The notes: generated by a model not told the origin, from the sequence alone. A stretch of 64,000 bases of DNA from CAWFKS01 sp963816435 (GCA_963816435.1 CAWFKS010000007.1:179412-243411); one strand, 5' to 3'; shown: positions 52,544 to 62,157, counted from the stretch's first letter. Translations and numbers: made by a program.

Positions 52544-52729
52544 GGTCGGCGCCCCTCCCGCCAGCAACAAGGTCGACGGTGGCGGCGCATTGCCGGCGCG
52601 AAGCGCGCGGCGTGGGCGCTGCCGTCCGTGTCAGCCCTCGTCAATTCCGTCATCTCGGCTTCCGTCGTTCCCGTTCGCGGTCGCCTCTGCGGGCGACGCA
52701 TGAAGCGTCATCATGGGCGCATCTTCGCA

Positions 52730-52758
52730 TTGAAATCAAGCACAATCTCTGCGATATT
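52730..52758 (+). promoter_or_regulatory. Candidate promoter of the aminotransferase gene
   Basis: TTGAAA (52730-52735) and GATATT (52753-52758) are spaced by 17 bp and lie directly upstream of the operator at 52761-52776, copying the layout before the Rieske gene. Confidence 0.45.
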
Positions 52759-52760
52759 GA

Positions 52761-52776
52761 TTGAACGGACATTCAA
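52761..52776. promoter_or_regulatory. TTGAA-N6-TTCAA operator (TetR/BetI-like), copy 2
   Basis: TTGAACGGACATTCAA has the same arms and spacer as the site at 39621-39636. The wider repeat ATATTGA ... TCAATAT extends it. It overlaps the expected transcription start of the aminotransferase gene and may also affect the divergent transporter operon. Confidence 0.6.
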
Positions 52777-52855
52777 TATGGCCTGATTATCCGCGAAATA
52801 ACGGGCATTTGGCTGATTCTGGATTTTTGTGGAAAGCAGCGGAAGCGAGGCTGGA

Positions 52856-54272
52856 ATGGCGGCGGTCACGAAGACGATCACGGCAGGAAATTCAACCGAC
52901 GGCGCCACCGCCACGAAGATGGCGCGGGCGCATCTCGTCCAGCCCTGGCCCGTCGCCGGCGCCATCGGCGACGAGGCGCGCGGCCTGGTCGGCGATGCCG
53001 ACGGCATCTACGTCACCGACCACAACGGCAAGCGCCTGATCGACGGTCCCGCGGGCATGTGGTGCGTCAACGCCGGCCACCGGCGCGAGGAGCTGGCGCG
53101 CGCCATGTACGACCAGGCGATGGACCTTTCCTACAACACGCCGTGGTACACGATGAGCACGCCTTCGGCGGTGCTGGCCGAGCGCATCGCCGGCCACTCT
53201 CCCGGCGACCTCAACCACGTGTTCTTCACCACCGGCGGCTCGTCGGCGGTGGAGACGGCGCTGCGCTTCATGCAGTTCTACAACAATGTCCGCGGCCGCC
53301 CCGACAAGAAGATGATCATCTCGCGCGGCGGCGCCTATCACGGCTCGACCTATCTTTCGGCCTCGCTCAACGGCCGGCCGCGCGACCGCGACTGGATGGA
53401 CGGCGCCGACGACCTCGTCGTCAAGCTCACCTGTCCCGATCCGTTCCGGCGCCCGGCCGGCACGAGCGTGGAGGAGTTCGCCGACTTCCTCGTCAAGGAG
53501 TTCTCCGACGCCGTGTCGCGGCTCGGCGCCGACAGGATCGGCGCCTTCGTCGGCGAGCCGATCATGGCCTCGGGCGGCGTCATCATCCCGCCGCCGGGTT
53601 ACCTGAAACGCATCCGCCAGATCTGCCGGGACAACGACATCCTCTACATCTCGGACGAGGTGGTGACCGGGTTCGGGCGGCTCGGCCACGTCTTCGCCTC
53701 GCAGGAGGTGTTCGACATCGAGCCCGACATGATCACCTTCGCCAAGGGTGTGACATCCGGATACTTCCCGCTCGGCGGCACGCTGATCTCGTCGCGGCTG
53801 ATGGAGGAATTGCGGCGCTCCAACCACGCCAGCGCGATGTTCGCGCACGGCCTCACCTATTCCAGCCATCCGATCGGCTGCGCCGTGGCGCTGGCCAATC
53901 TCGACCTGCTCGAGAACGGCCTGCTCGAGCACACGCGCGCGGTCGCTCCCTATTTCCAGGCAGCGGCTTAAGACGCTGGAGGAGCTGCCGCTGGTCGGCG
54001 AGGTGCGCGGCGAAGGACTGATGGCCTGCGTGGAATGCGTCGCCGACCGCGAGAGCAAGAACCCGCTGACGCTCGACACCGAAGTCGGCCGGCGCATCGA
54101 CCTGCACTGCCAGGAACTCGGCCTGCTGGTCAGGCCGCTCATCCACATGTGCGTGATGTCGCCGCCGCTGATCATCACCAGGGAGCAGATCGACGACATG
54201 GTGGCGATCCTGCGCGAAGGCATCTCGCGGACCATGGACGATCTGCGCTCGGAAGGACTCTGGCAGGGCTGA
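52856..54272 (+). CDS. Class III (omega) aminotransferase (frameshifted in this sequence)
   Basis: The protein of about 471 residues starts at ATG 52856 (MAAVTKTITAGNS). FFTTGGSSAVETALRFM, RGGAYHGSTYLSASL, YISDEVVTGFGRLG and TFAKGVTSGYFPLGG (PLP lysine) identify a class III aminotransferase of the beta-alanine/putrescine/taurine type. After VAPYFQA one extra A near 53962 creates a stop; the other frame continues RLKTLEELPLVGEVRG, GLMACVECVADR and LIITREQIDDM to 54272. It moves an amino group from an omega-amine to a keto acid. It is divergent from the polyamine-type transporter, which suggests amine catabolism. Confidence 0.9.
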
Positions 54273-54306
54273 GCGCCCTGCCCTGTCCTTGGCAGTCGAC
54301 CTGACG

Positions 54307-54343
54307 AAAACCGCCGGCGGAGACGATCCGCCGGCGGTTTTTT
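54307..54343. terminator. Bidirectional Rho-independent terminator
   Basis: AAAA-CCGCCGGCGGA, loop GACGA, then TCCGCCGGCGG-TTTTTT: an 11-bp perfect stem with an A-run before and a T-run after. It can stop both the aminotransferase transcript and the convergent BCCT transporter transcript. Confidence 0.95.
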
Positions 54344-54367
54344 CGTCTTGCGGTCCACTGCCGCTCG

Positions 54368-56002
54368 TCAGCGCGCTTCGGTCTGCAATCCCTTGAAGAT
54401 CGCGTAGCACATCAACAGCAGCACCAGCGTGAACGGCAGGCCGGTCGAGATCACCATCGCCTGCAGCGCGCTCAAGCCGCCGCCGACCAGGAGCACGATC
54501 GCCACCGCACCCTCGAACGTGCACCAGAAGACGCGCTGCGGTACCGGCAAATCCACCTTGCCGCCGGCGGTGATGGTGTCGATCACCAGGCTGCCGGAAT
54601 CCGACGAGGTGACGAAGAACACGATCACCAGCACGATGCCGATCACCGACGTGATGGAGGAGAGCGGCAGCCCCTCCAGCATGGCGAACAGCGAGATCGG
54701 CGGGTTGTAGGCGTCGATGACCTCGGCCTTCACCAGGCTGTTGACCGGGTCGCTCAGCACCTGGTCGATGGCGACGCCGCCGAACACGGCCATCCACAGC
54801 ACGCACACGATCGACGGGATGATCAGCACGCAGGTGATGAACTCGCGCACCGTTCGGCCGCGGCTGACGCGGGCGATGAACATGCCCACGAACGGCGACC
54901 AGGATATCCACCATGCCCAGTAGAACGTCGTCCAGCCGTGCATGTAGTCGGTGTCGGTGCGGCCGATCGGATTGGACAGCGGCACGAGGTCCCGCGCATA
55001 GGCCACGAGCCCGGAAAAGAAGTCGGAGAAGATCATCAGCGTCGGACCGGCCAGGAGCACGAAGACCAGCAGCAGCGCGGCGATCGCCATGTTGACCTCC
55101 GACAGCATCTTCACGCCGCCGTCCAGACCCCGCAGCACCGAGAACAGCGCGATCCCGGTGATGCCGGTGATCAGCAGCACCTGGACGCCGACATTGTTGG
55201 GGATGCCGAAGACGTATTCGAGGCCGGCATTGGCCTGCTGCGCGCCGAAGCCGAGCGAGGTCGCCAGGCCGAACAGCGTCGCGAACACCGCGAGCGTGTC
55301 GATGATGTGCCCGGTCCAGCCCCAGATGCGCTCACCGAAGATAGGATAGAAGGCCGAGCGCACCGTCAGCGGCAGGCCCTTGTTGTAGGTGAAGAGCGCC
55401 AGCGCCAGGGCCACGATGGCGTAGATCGCCCAGGGATGCAGGCCCCAGTGATAGATGGTTGCCGCCAGCCCCATCTCCTTTGCCGCCTCGACGTTTCCAG
55501 GGATGATCGTGCCGTCGGCGGCGATCGGCGACGGCGTCCCGAGCGGCTGCGACACCGCCATGTGGTAGACCGGCTCCAGCACGCCGAAGAACATCAGGCC
55601 GATGCCCATGCCGGCCGCGAACAGCATCGCGAACCAGCCTGTGTAGCCATAGTCCGGAGTGGCGTCCTTGCCGCCCAGCCTGACGCTGCCCCACGGGCTG
55701 ACGATCAGGAACAGGCAGAACAGCACGAAGATGTTGGCGGCCCCCAGGAACAGCCAGTCGAACGTCGAGGTCAGCCACGGCCGCAGCCAGCCGAACACCG
55801 CGGAAGCCTGCTCCGGCAACGCCAGCGCGTAGAAGACGAAGGCCACGATGGTGAGGCCGGAAATCATGAAGACGGGATTGTGGATGTCGAAGCCGAACGG
55901 CCCGAGCCTGCCTTCCAGATTGTCCTGCCCGATCTGGTAGTCGGTCTCGATGAGGTTCGCCGCGCCCTCCGGGGCGGGAATGGCTGCGTCCTGGTCGCTC
56001 AT
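54368..56002 (-). CDS. BCCT family betaine/carnitine/choline transporter
   Basis: This 544-residue transporter has about twelve membrane helices. The family signature TFYWAWWISWSPFVGMFIARVSRG... (WAWWISWSPFVGMFIARVS at about residue 330) and GMGIGLMFFGVLEPVYH are clear, and DYGYTGWFAMLF precedes the glycine stretch. Such carriers import glycine betaine, choline, carnitine or ectoine with Na+ or H+. The ATG at 56002 lies 60 bases after the upstream uspA gene, so the two probably share a transcript. Stress-protein partners are common for osmolyte carriers. Confidence 0.94.
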   Translation of the reverse strand: MSDQDAAIPAPEGAANLIETDYQIGQDNLEGRLGPFGFDIHNPVFMISGLTIVAFVFYALALPEQASAVFGWLRPWLTSTFDWLFLGAANIFVLFCLFLIVSPWGSVRLGGKDATPDYGYTGWFAMLFAAGMGIGLMFFGVLEPVYHMAVSQPLGTPSPIAADGTIIPGNVEAAKEMGLAATIYHWGLHPWAIYAIVALALALFTYNKGLPLTVRSAFYPIFGERIWGWTGHIIDTLAVFATLFGLATSLGFGAQQANAGLEYVFGIPNNVGVQVLLITGITGIALFSVLRGLDGGVKMLSEVNMAIAALLLVFVLLAGPTLMIFSDFFSGLVAYARDLVPLSNPIGRTDTDYMHGWTTFYWAWWISWSPFVGMFIARVSRGRTVREFITCVLIIPSIVCVLWMAVFGGVAIDQVLSDPVNSLVKAEVIDAYNPPISLFAMLEGLPLSSITSVIGIVLVIVFFVTSSDSGSLVIDTITAGGKVDLPVPQRVFWCTFEGAVAIVLLVGGGLSALQAMVISTGLPFTLVLLLMCYAIFKGLQTEAR

Positions 56003-56061
56003 TGTGCGTCCTTTCTGCGTTTGTCGTCGTGGCGGCTGCGGCCGGCGCCGGCGGAGCCGGT

Positions 56062-56479
56062 TCAGCCGCGAACGATCAGCACCGAACAGTCGGCGTGGGT
56101 GGCCAGGCTTGCCGCCGTGCGAGGGCCAGAAATAGTCGGCGATGTTCGGCACGTGGCTGGCCATGACGACAAGGTCGATGTCGTCGCTGCGGGTCTCCTC
56201 CAGCAGCTTCTTGTCGAGGTCGATCGACGGATCGTGTCCGACCAGCGTCTTCGCCTCGGCCTTGTGGCCGTGCTTGCGCCCCTCGTCCTCGGCGAAGGCG
56301 GTCAGCTTTTCGCCGAACTCCTCGGGCGTGTGGCCGAGCGGCCCGGGGGTCGCCGCCGTCTCGGCGACGTAGATCACCGTCGCGTCATACTGGCGGGCAA
56401 TGTCGGCTGCCAGCTTCAACGCCTTTTCCAGCGTATCGAGATGGCGCAGATCGACGGGCACCATGATTTTCCTGAACAC
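56062..56479 (-). CDS. Universal stress protein UspA family (frameshifted in this sequence)
   Basis: GTG 56479, with AGGAGG seven bases upstream, starts VFRKIMVPVDLRHLDTLEKA. ARQYDATVIYVAETAATPG and DLVVMASHVPNIADYFWPS follow. One extra base near 56106 shifts the frame; corrected, the end reads SHGGKLATHADCSVLIVRG, the usual UspA terminus (138 residues). UspA partners of osmolyte carriers bind nucleotides and may tune transport. It precedes the BCCT gene on the same strand. Confidence 0.88.
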
Positions 56480-56800
56480 CTCAACCTCCTCTGGCTTGTC
56501 TTGCCGCCGGCGCGGGTGGCGGTGGCATCCGACAGGGCGGATGCGCGTCCGCCCGGGCGTCGCCCGAGCGGCAGGTTCCGGCGCGAGGACCGGAACGACC
56601 TCGCCGCGAAGGCGAGGGTCGAACGGCAAGCCTAACAGTGCGGCAATGCGAAGCACCACCTTGAAGGTGCAAAAAGCTGGGAAAAGTTCACAGGCAGGCG
56701 GGGTTCAAGGCGCGCCGGTCGTCATCCGAAAGCCCATCGCCGCGGCAGAACGCCGGTTTCCATCCGCATTTGGAAAGCCGGCACCGAAAGAGCGGAAAAG
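56480..56800. other. Non-coding gap upstream of uspA
   Basis: This gap of 321 bases separates the uspA-BCCT unit from tRNA-Phe. It should hold the promoter of that unit, but no convincing -35/-10 pair or operator was found. Confidence 0.35.
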
Positions 56801-56876
56801 TGGTGCCCAGGGGCGGAATCGAACCACCGACACTGCGATTTTCAGTCGCATGCTCTACCAACTGAGCTACCTGGGC
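56801..56876 (-). tRNA. tRNA-Phe (anticodon GAA)
   Basis: On the minus strand a 76-base cloverleaf starts GCCCAGGTAGCTCAGTTGGT. Its anticodon loop CTGAAAA gives GAA, the T-arm is GGTTCGATTCC, and it ends CTGGGCACCA with encoded CCA. Confidence 0.97.
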
Positions 56877-57272
56877 AAAGGACGTCCTGGTGGGCGCGTG
56901 CGACGGCCCGGACTTCCCCGAATGGGGACCGGCGGGGTTGGCGCTCCGCCGGAAGCGCGTGGGTTATAGCACGCAAATTGCGCCTGTCCAGCCGCCCGGG
57001 ACAAGGTTTTCGAGGCCCTTTCGGCAAGCCCCCGGCAGGCGGCGCGATCGTAGTTCCACCACGTTGCCAGACGGTCCGATCGCAATAATCTGGCGCATCG
57101 CAAACCGTGCGCGATTCCGACATCGAGACGCGCGGACGCGGACAGATTTCGCCGCCGGACCTCGGAATGTTCGGGGGCGTCGCGCGGCAGCCACCGCGCG
57201 GCGGAACGGCTGGCGGCGGGGCCGCCCCTACGGTTATAGGCTGATCCTCAGCCGCATGGAGGACGCAGAAAC
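56877..57272. other. Non-coding gap between tRNA-Phe and the SDR gene
   Basis: No gene was recognised. CGCGCGG and CCGCGCG (57181-57200) can pair around CAGCCA, a short GC hairpin without a T-run. The promoters of the divergent tRNA and SDR gene must lie here but were not identified. Confidence 0.35.
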
Positions 57273-58079
57273 ATGGAAAGATATCTCGAAGGCAGGTCGG
57301 CGCTGGTGACGGGCTCCGTGCAGGGCATCGGGCTGGCGATCGCCAGGGCGCTGGCCGGCGCGGGCGCACGCGTCGCCGTGCACGGGCTGGCCGACGCAGC
57401 ACAAGCCGGGAAGGCACGCGCCGAGATCGAGGCCGCGGGTGCGCCCGAGACCCGCTTCTTCGACGCCGACATGCGCGACGTCGCCGCCATCGAGGCGATG
57501 ATGGCGGAAATGGCCGACTGGGGCGGCCCGGACGTGCTGGTCAACAATGCGGGCGTGCAGAAGACGGTGGCGCTGGCCGACGCGACGGCGGCGATCTGGG
57601 ACCAGGTCATCGCCGTCAACCTGTCGGCCGCCTTCCACACGATGCGGCTGGCGCTGCCGAAGATGGCGGAGCGCGGCTACGGCCGCGTCATCAACATCGC
57701 CTCCGTCCACGGGCTCGTGGCCTCGGTGGACAAGGCGCCCTACGTGTCGTCGAAATTCGGGCTGGTCGGCCTGACCAAGGTCGCCGCGCTGGAATACGCG
57801 GCGAAGGGCGACAAGGCGGCAGGCGCGGTGACCGTCAACGCCATCTGCCCCGGCTGGACGGAGACCGAGTTGATAGAGCCGCAGATCGAGGCGCGCGCGG
57901 CAAGGCACGCGGGCGACCGCGACGCAGGCATCGCCGATCTCCTGTCGGAAAAGCAGCCGTCGCGGCGGATGAGCGATCCGGCCGAGATCGGCCAGCTGGC
58001 GGTGTGGCTCGCCTCGCCGATCGCCCACAACATCACCGGCACGGCGATACCGATCGACGGTGGCTGGACGGCCCAGTAG
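57273..58079 (+). CDS. SDR family oxidoreductase, 3-hydroxybutyrate dehydrogenase-like
   Basis: This 268-residue short-chain dehydrogenase has the cofactor loop TGSVQGIGLAIARAL and NNAG at LVNNAGVQ. The active-site serine lies in NIASVHGLVASVDKAPY, with Y-x-x-x-K in PYVSSKFGLVGLTKV. AICPGWTETELI and EKQPSRRMSDPAEIG are typical of D-3-hydroxybutyrate dehydrogenases, which interconvert 3-hydroxybutyrate and acetoacetate with NAD. The exact substrate should be confirmed; the family is certain. Confidence 0.88.
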   Translation: MERYLEGRSALVTGSVQGIGLAIARALAGAGARVAVHGLADAAQAGKARAEIEAAGAPETRFFDADMRDVAAIEAMMAEMADWGGPDVLVNNAGVQKTVALADATAAIWDQVIAVNLSAAFHTMRLALPKMAERGYGRVINIASVHGLVASVDKAPYVSSKFGLVGLTKVAALEYAAKGDKAAGAVTVNAICPGWTETELIEPQIEARAARHAGDRDAGIADLLSEKQPSRRMSDPAEIGQLAVWLASPIAHNITGTAIPIDGGWTAQ

Positions 58080-58102
58080 GCTCGTCGGGCAGCGAGCAGG
58101 TT

Positions 58103-58312
58103 CTACTCGCCGCCGCTCTCGTCGGGACCGCTCTCCTCGTCCTCGACGCCCGGCAGCACGTAGCTGCCCGACAGCCAGCGGTTGAGGTCGATCTCCTTGC
58201 AGCGGACCGAGCAGAACGGGTAGGTGTCGCGCGCCGAGGGCCGGCCGCATTCCGGGCAGGCGCGGCGCGGCCGCAAGGGCGTTACCTTCTTTTCAGCGCC
58301 GTTCCCGATCAT
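58103..58312 (-). CDS. yacG: DNA gyrase inhibitor YacG
   Basis: This 69-residue zinc protein reads RRACPECGRPSARDTYPFC followed by SVRCKEIDLNRWL, the C-x-x-C ... C-x-x-x-C zinc site of YacG, which binds GyrB and inhibits gyrase. It overlaps the maf stop region by ATGA. The C-terminus is acidic. Confidence 0.95.
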   Translation of the reverse strand: MIGNGAEKKVTPLRPRRACPECGRPSARDTYPFCSVRCKEIDLNRWLSGSYVLPGVEDEESGPDESGGE

Positions 58313-58950
58313 TCCGGCAGTGCGGCCCCCTGCCCCGACAGCCATCTGAAATGCATCTTGAAGCCCTCGCCGGTGAGCAGCGCCACCGTCTCGTAGAGCG
58401 GCAGCCCGACGACGGAGCTGTAGGAGCCGACGAGCTTGACCACGAAGGTGCCCGCCAGGCCCTGGATGGCATAGCCGCCGGCCTTGCCGCGCCATTCGCC
58501 GGAGGCGAGATAGGCCTCCAGTTCTTCCCTGCTCAGCCGCTTGAAGCGCACGCGCGTCTCGACCAGCCGCTGGCGCAGCTTGCCCGAGGGCGTGATGACG
58601 GTGACGCCGGTGTAGACGCGGTGCGAGCGGCCGGACAGCAGCCGCAGGCAGTTCGACGCCTCGTCGACGAGTTCCGCCTTGGGCAGGATTCGGCGGCCGA
58701 CCGCGACCACGGTGTCGGCGGCGACGATGAAGGTCTCGCCCTCGTCCGGGTCCTTGCGGAACATCTCCAGCGCCCGCTCGGCCTTTTCCCGCGCCAGCCG
58801 CTTGGCCAGCGAGCGCGGGTGCTCGGCACGCTGCGGCGTCTCGTCGATGTCGGCGGGGATCAGCCGGTCGGGTTCGATGCCCGCCTGCTGCAGGAGCTCG
58901 ATGCGCCGAGGCGAGCCGGAGGCAAGCACAAGCTTCTGGAATAGGCTCAT
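58309..58950 (-). CDS. maf: Maf family nucleoside triphosphate pyrophosphatase
   Basis: This 213-residue protein starts LVLASGSPRRIELLQQAGI, the Maf nucleotide-binding start. IVAADTVVAVGRRIL, SGRSHRVYTGV and GKAGGYAIQGLAG follow. It hydrolyses non-canonical or excess dTTP/UTP-type nucleotides (housekeeping or cell-division control). It lies between infA and yacG, the usual rhizobial order. Confidence 0.96.
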   Translation of the reverse strand: MSLFQKLVLASGSPRRIELLQQAGIEPDRLIPADIDETPQRAEHPRSLAKRLAREKAERALEMFRKDPDEGETFIVAADTVVAVGRRILPKAELVDEASNCLRLLSGRSHRVYTGVTVITPSGKLRQRLVETRVRFKRLSREELEAYLASGEWRGKAGGYAIQGLAGTFVVKLVGSYSSVVGLPLYETVALLTGEGFKMHFRWLSGQGAALPE

Positions 58951-58987
58951 CCTGGCTCCACAGACAGTTCGGCGCGCGGGCTGGGCG

Positions 58988-59206
58988 CTACTTGAAGCGG
59001 TAGGTGATGCGGCCCTTGGTGAGGTCGTAGGGAGTCATCTCCACCAGCACCTTGTCGCCGGTCAGCACGCGGATGCGGTTCTTGCGCATGCGGCCGGCCG
59101 TGTGGGCGATGATCTCGTGCTCGTTCTCGAGCTTGACGCGGAACATCGCGTTGGGCAGCAACTCGGTCACTACACCGGGAAATTCCAGTACTTCTTCCTT
59201 CGGCAT
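58988..59206 (-). CDS. infA: Translation initiation factor IF-1
   Basis: This 72-residue S1-fold protein, [20 protein letters not shown] ending [11 protein letters not shown], is a full-length IF-1. It binds the ribosomal A site during initiation. Confidence 0.99.
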
Positions 59207-59312
59207 CCGATACCTTCGGTTTGGGGTGATGGCCGCGTCGGGTCGCTCCGGCGGCGGCGCGGCCGGAAATTCGCGCGGAACCTATCCGATTAATCCTGCG
59301 ATGTGAACATTC

Positions 59313-59789
59313 TTATTGGGCGGGTTTCGGCGCGGCGAAACGGTCGGCGATTCGCGCGGCGAGACGGTCGCGAACGTCGCGGTAGGCTGCCAGGATCTGC
59401 TCGCGCGTGCCCTGCGCTCCGGTCGGATCCGCGGTCGGCCAGTATTCGACGTCGACCGCCAGCGAGCGCGTCAGTTCCAGCGCGGCATGGTGGGCCTCCG
59501 GCGCCAGCGTCACGATCAGGTCGAAATAGGCGTCCTCCAGCTCGTCCAGCGTGCGCGGCTGGCGGTCGGCGAGCGTCAGGTGCTTCTCGGCCAGGACCGC
59601 GTCGACGAACGGGTCGCGCTCGCCGGCCATGACGCCGGCCGAGGCGACGAACACCGTCTCCGGCAGCAGATCGCGCGCCAGCACCTCCGCCATCGGCGAG
59701 CGGACGGCGTTCAGCCGGCACAGGAACAGGATGGAGCCCGGCAGGCGCCGTTTCGGCGTGTCCGGCCCGCCGGCCGGCGCCTCAGCCAC
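59313..59789 (-). CDS. Low-molecular-weight phosphatase family protein
   Basis: This 158-residue protein has the active-site loop FLCRLNAVRSPMAE (C-x5-R-S) near residue 24 and WPTADPTG near 120, the general-acid aspartate region. The family includes protein-tyrosine phosphatases and arsenate reductases. It sits between UPF0262 and infA, a conserved rhizobial neighbourhood, so a housekeeping phosphatase role is likely. The physiological substrate is unknown. Confidence 0.92.
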   Translation of the reverse strand: MAEAPAGGPDTPKRRLPGSILFLCRLNAVRSPMAEVLARDLLPETVFVASAGVMAGERDPFVDAVLAEKHLTLADRQPRTLDELEDAYFDLIVTLAPEAHHAALELTRSLAVDVEYWPTADPTGAQGTREQILAAYRDVRDRLAARIADRFAAPKPAQ

Positions 59790-59834
59790 GGAGGCCGTCC
59801 CCTGACTGGAAAGCAGCGCCCGCCCGCATCGCCG

Positions 59835-60317
59835 TCAGCCCCGCCAGTGCAGCACGCAGACCAGCGTGAACAGCCGCCGGGCGGTGTCGAAATCCATCTC
59901 GATCTTGCCCTTGAGCCGGTCCTTGAGCGTCTGCGAACCTTCGTCGTGCAGGCCGCGCCTGCCCATGTCGATCGCCTCGATGTGGCTGGGCGTCGAGGTG
60001 CGGATCGCCTCGTAATAGCTCTCGCACACCATGAAATAGTCCTTCACGATGCGGCGGAACGGCGTCAGCGACAGGATGTGGGTGACGACCGGCTCGTCGT
60101 TCTCGCGCGACACCGCGAAGACGAGGCGCGATTCGGCCAGCGACAGTTTCAGCTTGTAGGGACCGCCCTCGTCGCCGACCGGGCGGAAGCAGTTCTCCTC
60201 CAGGAGGTCGAAGACCGCCACCGCGCGCTCGTGCTCGACGTCGGGCGTCGAGCGGCCGATCGATTCGTCGAGCTCGACGTCGATCAGGCGCGACTTTTCG
60301 CTGGCGGCGCCGGCCAT
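59835..60317 (-). CDS. UPF0262 family protein
   Basis: This 160-residue protein contains LIDVELDESIGRSTPDVEHE, TPFRRIVKDYFMVCESYYEA and MGRRGLHDEGSQTLKDRL, the UPF0262 pattern confined to Alphaproteobacteria. The function is not established. It starts one base past the hisD stop and is probably co-transcribed with it. Confidence 0.95.
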   Translation of the reverse strand: MAGAASEKSRLIDVELDESIGRSTPDVEHERAVAVFDLLEENCFRPVGDEGGPYKLKLSLAESRLVFAVSRENDEPVVTHILSLTPFRRIVKDYFMVCESYYEAIRTSTPSHIEAIDMGRRGLHDEGSQTLKDRLKGKIEMDFDTARRLFTLVCVLHWRG

Positions 60318-60318
60318 C

Positions 60319-61621
60319 TCATGGGTCCCGAAGATTCAGCCGGATGCCGACGGAACGGGCGTGGGCGTCGAGCCCCTCGGCCTCGGCGAGCGCGATCGCG
60401 GCCGGCGCCAGCGCGGCGAGCTGGTCGGGCCCGAGCTTCAGGATCGACGTGCGCTTGACGAAGTCGAGCACCGAGAGCCCGGACGAAAACCGCGCCGAGC
60501 GCGCCGTCGGCAGCACGTGGTTGGAGCCGCCGACATAGTCGCCGATCACTTCGGGCGTGTGACGGCCGAGGAAGACGGCGCCGGCGTTGCGGACTTTTTG
60601 CGAGCAGCGCCTCGGGGTCGTCGACGGCGAGTTCCAGGTGCTCGGCCGCGATGCGGTCGATCAGCGGCACGGCGTCGGCGAAATCCCCGACGATGATGAT
60701 CGCGCCGAAATCGCGCCAGCTCGCGGCGGCCGTCTCGGCGCGCGACAGGCGCTTGAGCTGCCGCTCGACGGCGGCCGCCACCGCCTCGCCGAAATCTTCG
60801 TCGTCGGTGATCAGGATCGACTGGGCGGCCGCGTCGTGCTCGGCCTGTGCCAGAAGGTCGGCCGCGATCCAGTCCGGGTCGTTCCTGCCGTCGGCAACGA
60901 CCAGCACCTCCGAGGGACCGGCGATCATGTCGATACCGACCGTGCCGAAGACGCGCCGCTTGGCGGCCGCGACATAGGCGTTGCCCGGCCCGACGATCTT
61001 GGCCACCGGCCGGATCGTCTCGGTGCCGTAGGCGAGTGCGGCGATCGCCTGCGCCCCGCCGACCCGGTGGATTTCCGTCACGCCGGCCAGATGCGCTGCC
61101 GCCAGCACCAGCGGGTTGATCGCGCCGCCGCTTGCCGGCACCGTCATCGCGATGCGCTCGACGCCGGCGACCTTGGCGGGCACCGCGTTCATCAGCACCG
61201 AGCTCGGATAGGCCGCCGTGCCGCCCGGCACGTAGAGGCCGACGGCCTCGACCGCCGTCCAGCGCGAGCCGAGCTCGACGCCGAGTGCGTCGGTGTAGCG
61301 GTCGTCCTTCGGCATCTGCCGGGCGTGGTGCGCGGCGATGCGGTCGTGCGCCAGCTTCAGCGCGTCCAGCGTCTTCTGCTCGCATTGTGCGAGCGCGGCC
61401 TCGATCTCGTCCGCCGTAACCGAAATGCCGGTGGCGACCAGATCGGCGCGATCGAATTTCTTCGACAGCTCGATGAGCGCCGCGTCGCCGTCGCGCCGGA
61501 CCTGCTCGATGATGTCGCGCACCGCGTCGTCGACGTCCTGCGAGGCCTCGCGCTTGGTCGCCAGGAACCGTTCGAACTCGGCCTCGAATTCCGGATCGGC
61601 CTGTCTGAGGAACTTCGGCAT
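60319..61621 (-). CDS. hisD: Histidinol dehydrogenase (frameshifted in this sequence)
   Basis: The product of about 433 residues performs the last two oxidations of histidine synthesis. LYVPGGTAAYPSSVLMNAVP, VGGAQAIAALAYGTE, KIVGPGNAYVAAAKR and DMIAGPSEVLVVAD are family signatures. After PEALLAK one extra A in a run of five at 60595-60599 shifts the frame. The corrected end reads VRNAGAVFLGRHTPEVIGDY, GGSNHVLPTARSARFSSGLS and LNLRDP. A homopolymer error is the simplest explanation. Confidence 0.95.
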
Positions 61622-61627
61622 CCGCGC

Positions 61628-62062
61628 TCAGCCCCGGTGCTGCGGACGCGCGTCCGTCTGCCAGGCCGGGCCGAGATCGGCCAGCCGCGCCTCGATGCAT
61701 TCGACGTCGAGCCGCACCGCGGCACCTGCCGAAAAAACCAGATCGACATGGCCGGCCGGCGCCTGCGTCGGCACGAAGCGCAACGCCAGCAGCGACAGCA
61801 CGTCGTCGGCCTTGTCCAGCGAGAAGCCGCTCACCTTGGCCGCCATCACGCGGTCGAAGCTGAGCGCGGCGAGCCGGCGCTCGTAGTGGCGCGAGAACAG
61901 TTTCGGCTTCTTTTCCCAGACGAAGCGCCGCATCTCCATGACGAAGCGCTTCTGCGCCGGCAGCCACTGCATCGTACCGACCTTCAGCACCGCGTCCTGC
62001 ACGTGCGCCGAGATGATCTCTAGGTCCTGTTCGTCAAGCGCGGCGAGCCTGAGCTGGTCCAT
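61628..62062 (-). CDS. DUF2948 family protein
   Basis: This 144-residue protein reads LRLAALDEQDLEIISAHVQD, WLPAQKRFVMEMRRFVWE and LDVECIEARLADLGPAW. It matches the DUF2948 family found upstream of hisD in Rhizobiales. Its function is unknown. It lies six bases ahead of hisD on the same strand. Confidence 0.92.
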   Translation of the reverse strand: MDQLRLAALDEQDLEIISAHVQDAVLKVGTMQWLPAQKRFVMEMRRFVWEKKPKLFSRHYERRLAALSFDRVMAAKVSGFSLDKADDVLSLLALRFVPTQAPAGHVDLVFSAGAAVRLDVECIEARLADLGPAWQTDARPQHRG

Positions 62063-62157
62063 GGCCGAACATCGCCTTCATGGTCGGGGCGGGATTGCCG
62101 GCTCCCTGTTAAGCACAGTTGCAGGGCGGCGCAACAGGCGCGGGCGGCGCGGGGCCG

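Noticed and set aside
54938..56635. Long open frame antisense to the BCCT transporter and uspA
   Set aside because: It has a composition of a shadow frame (His/Arg/Glu-rich) and opposes clear genes.
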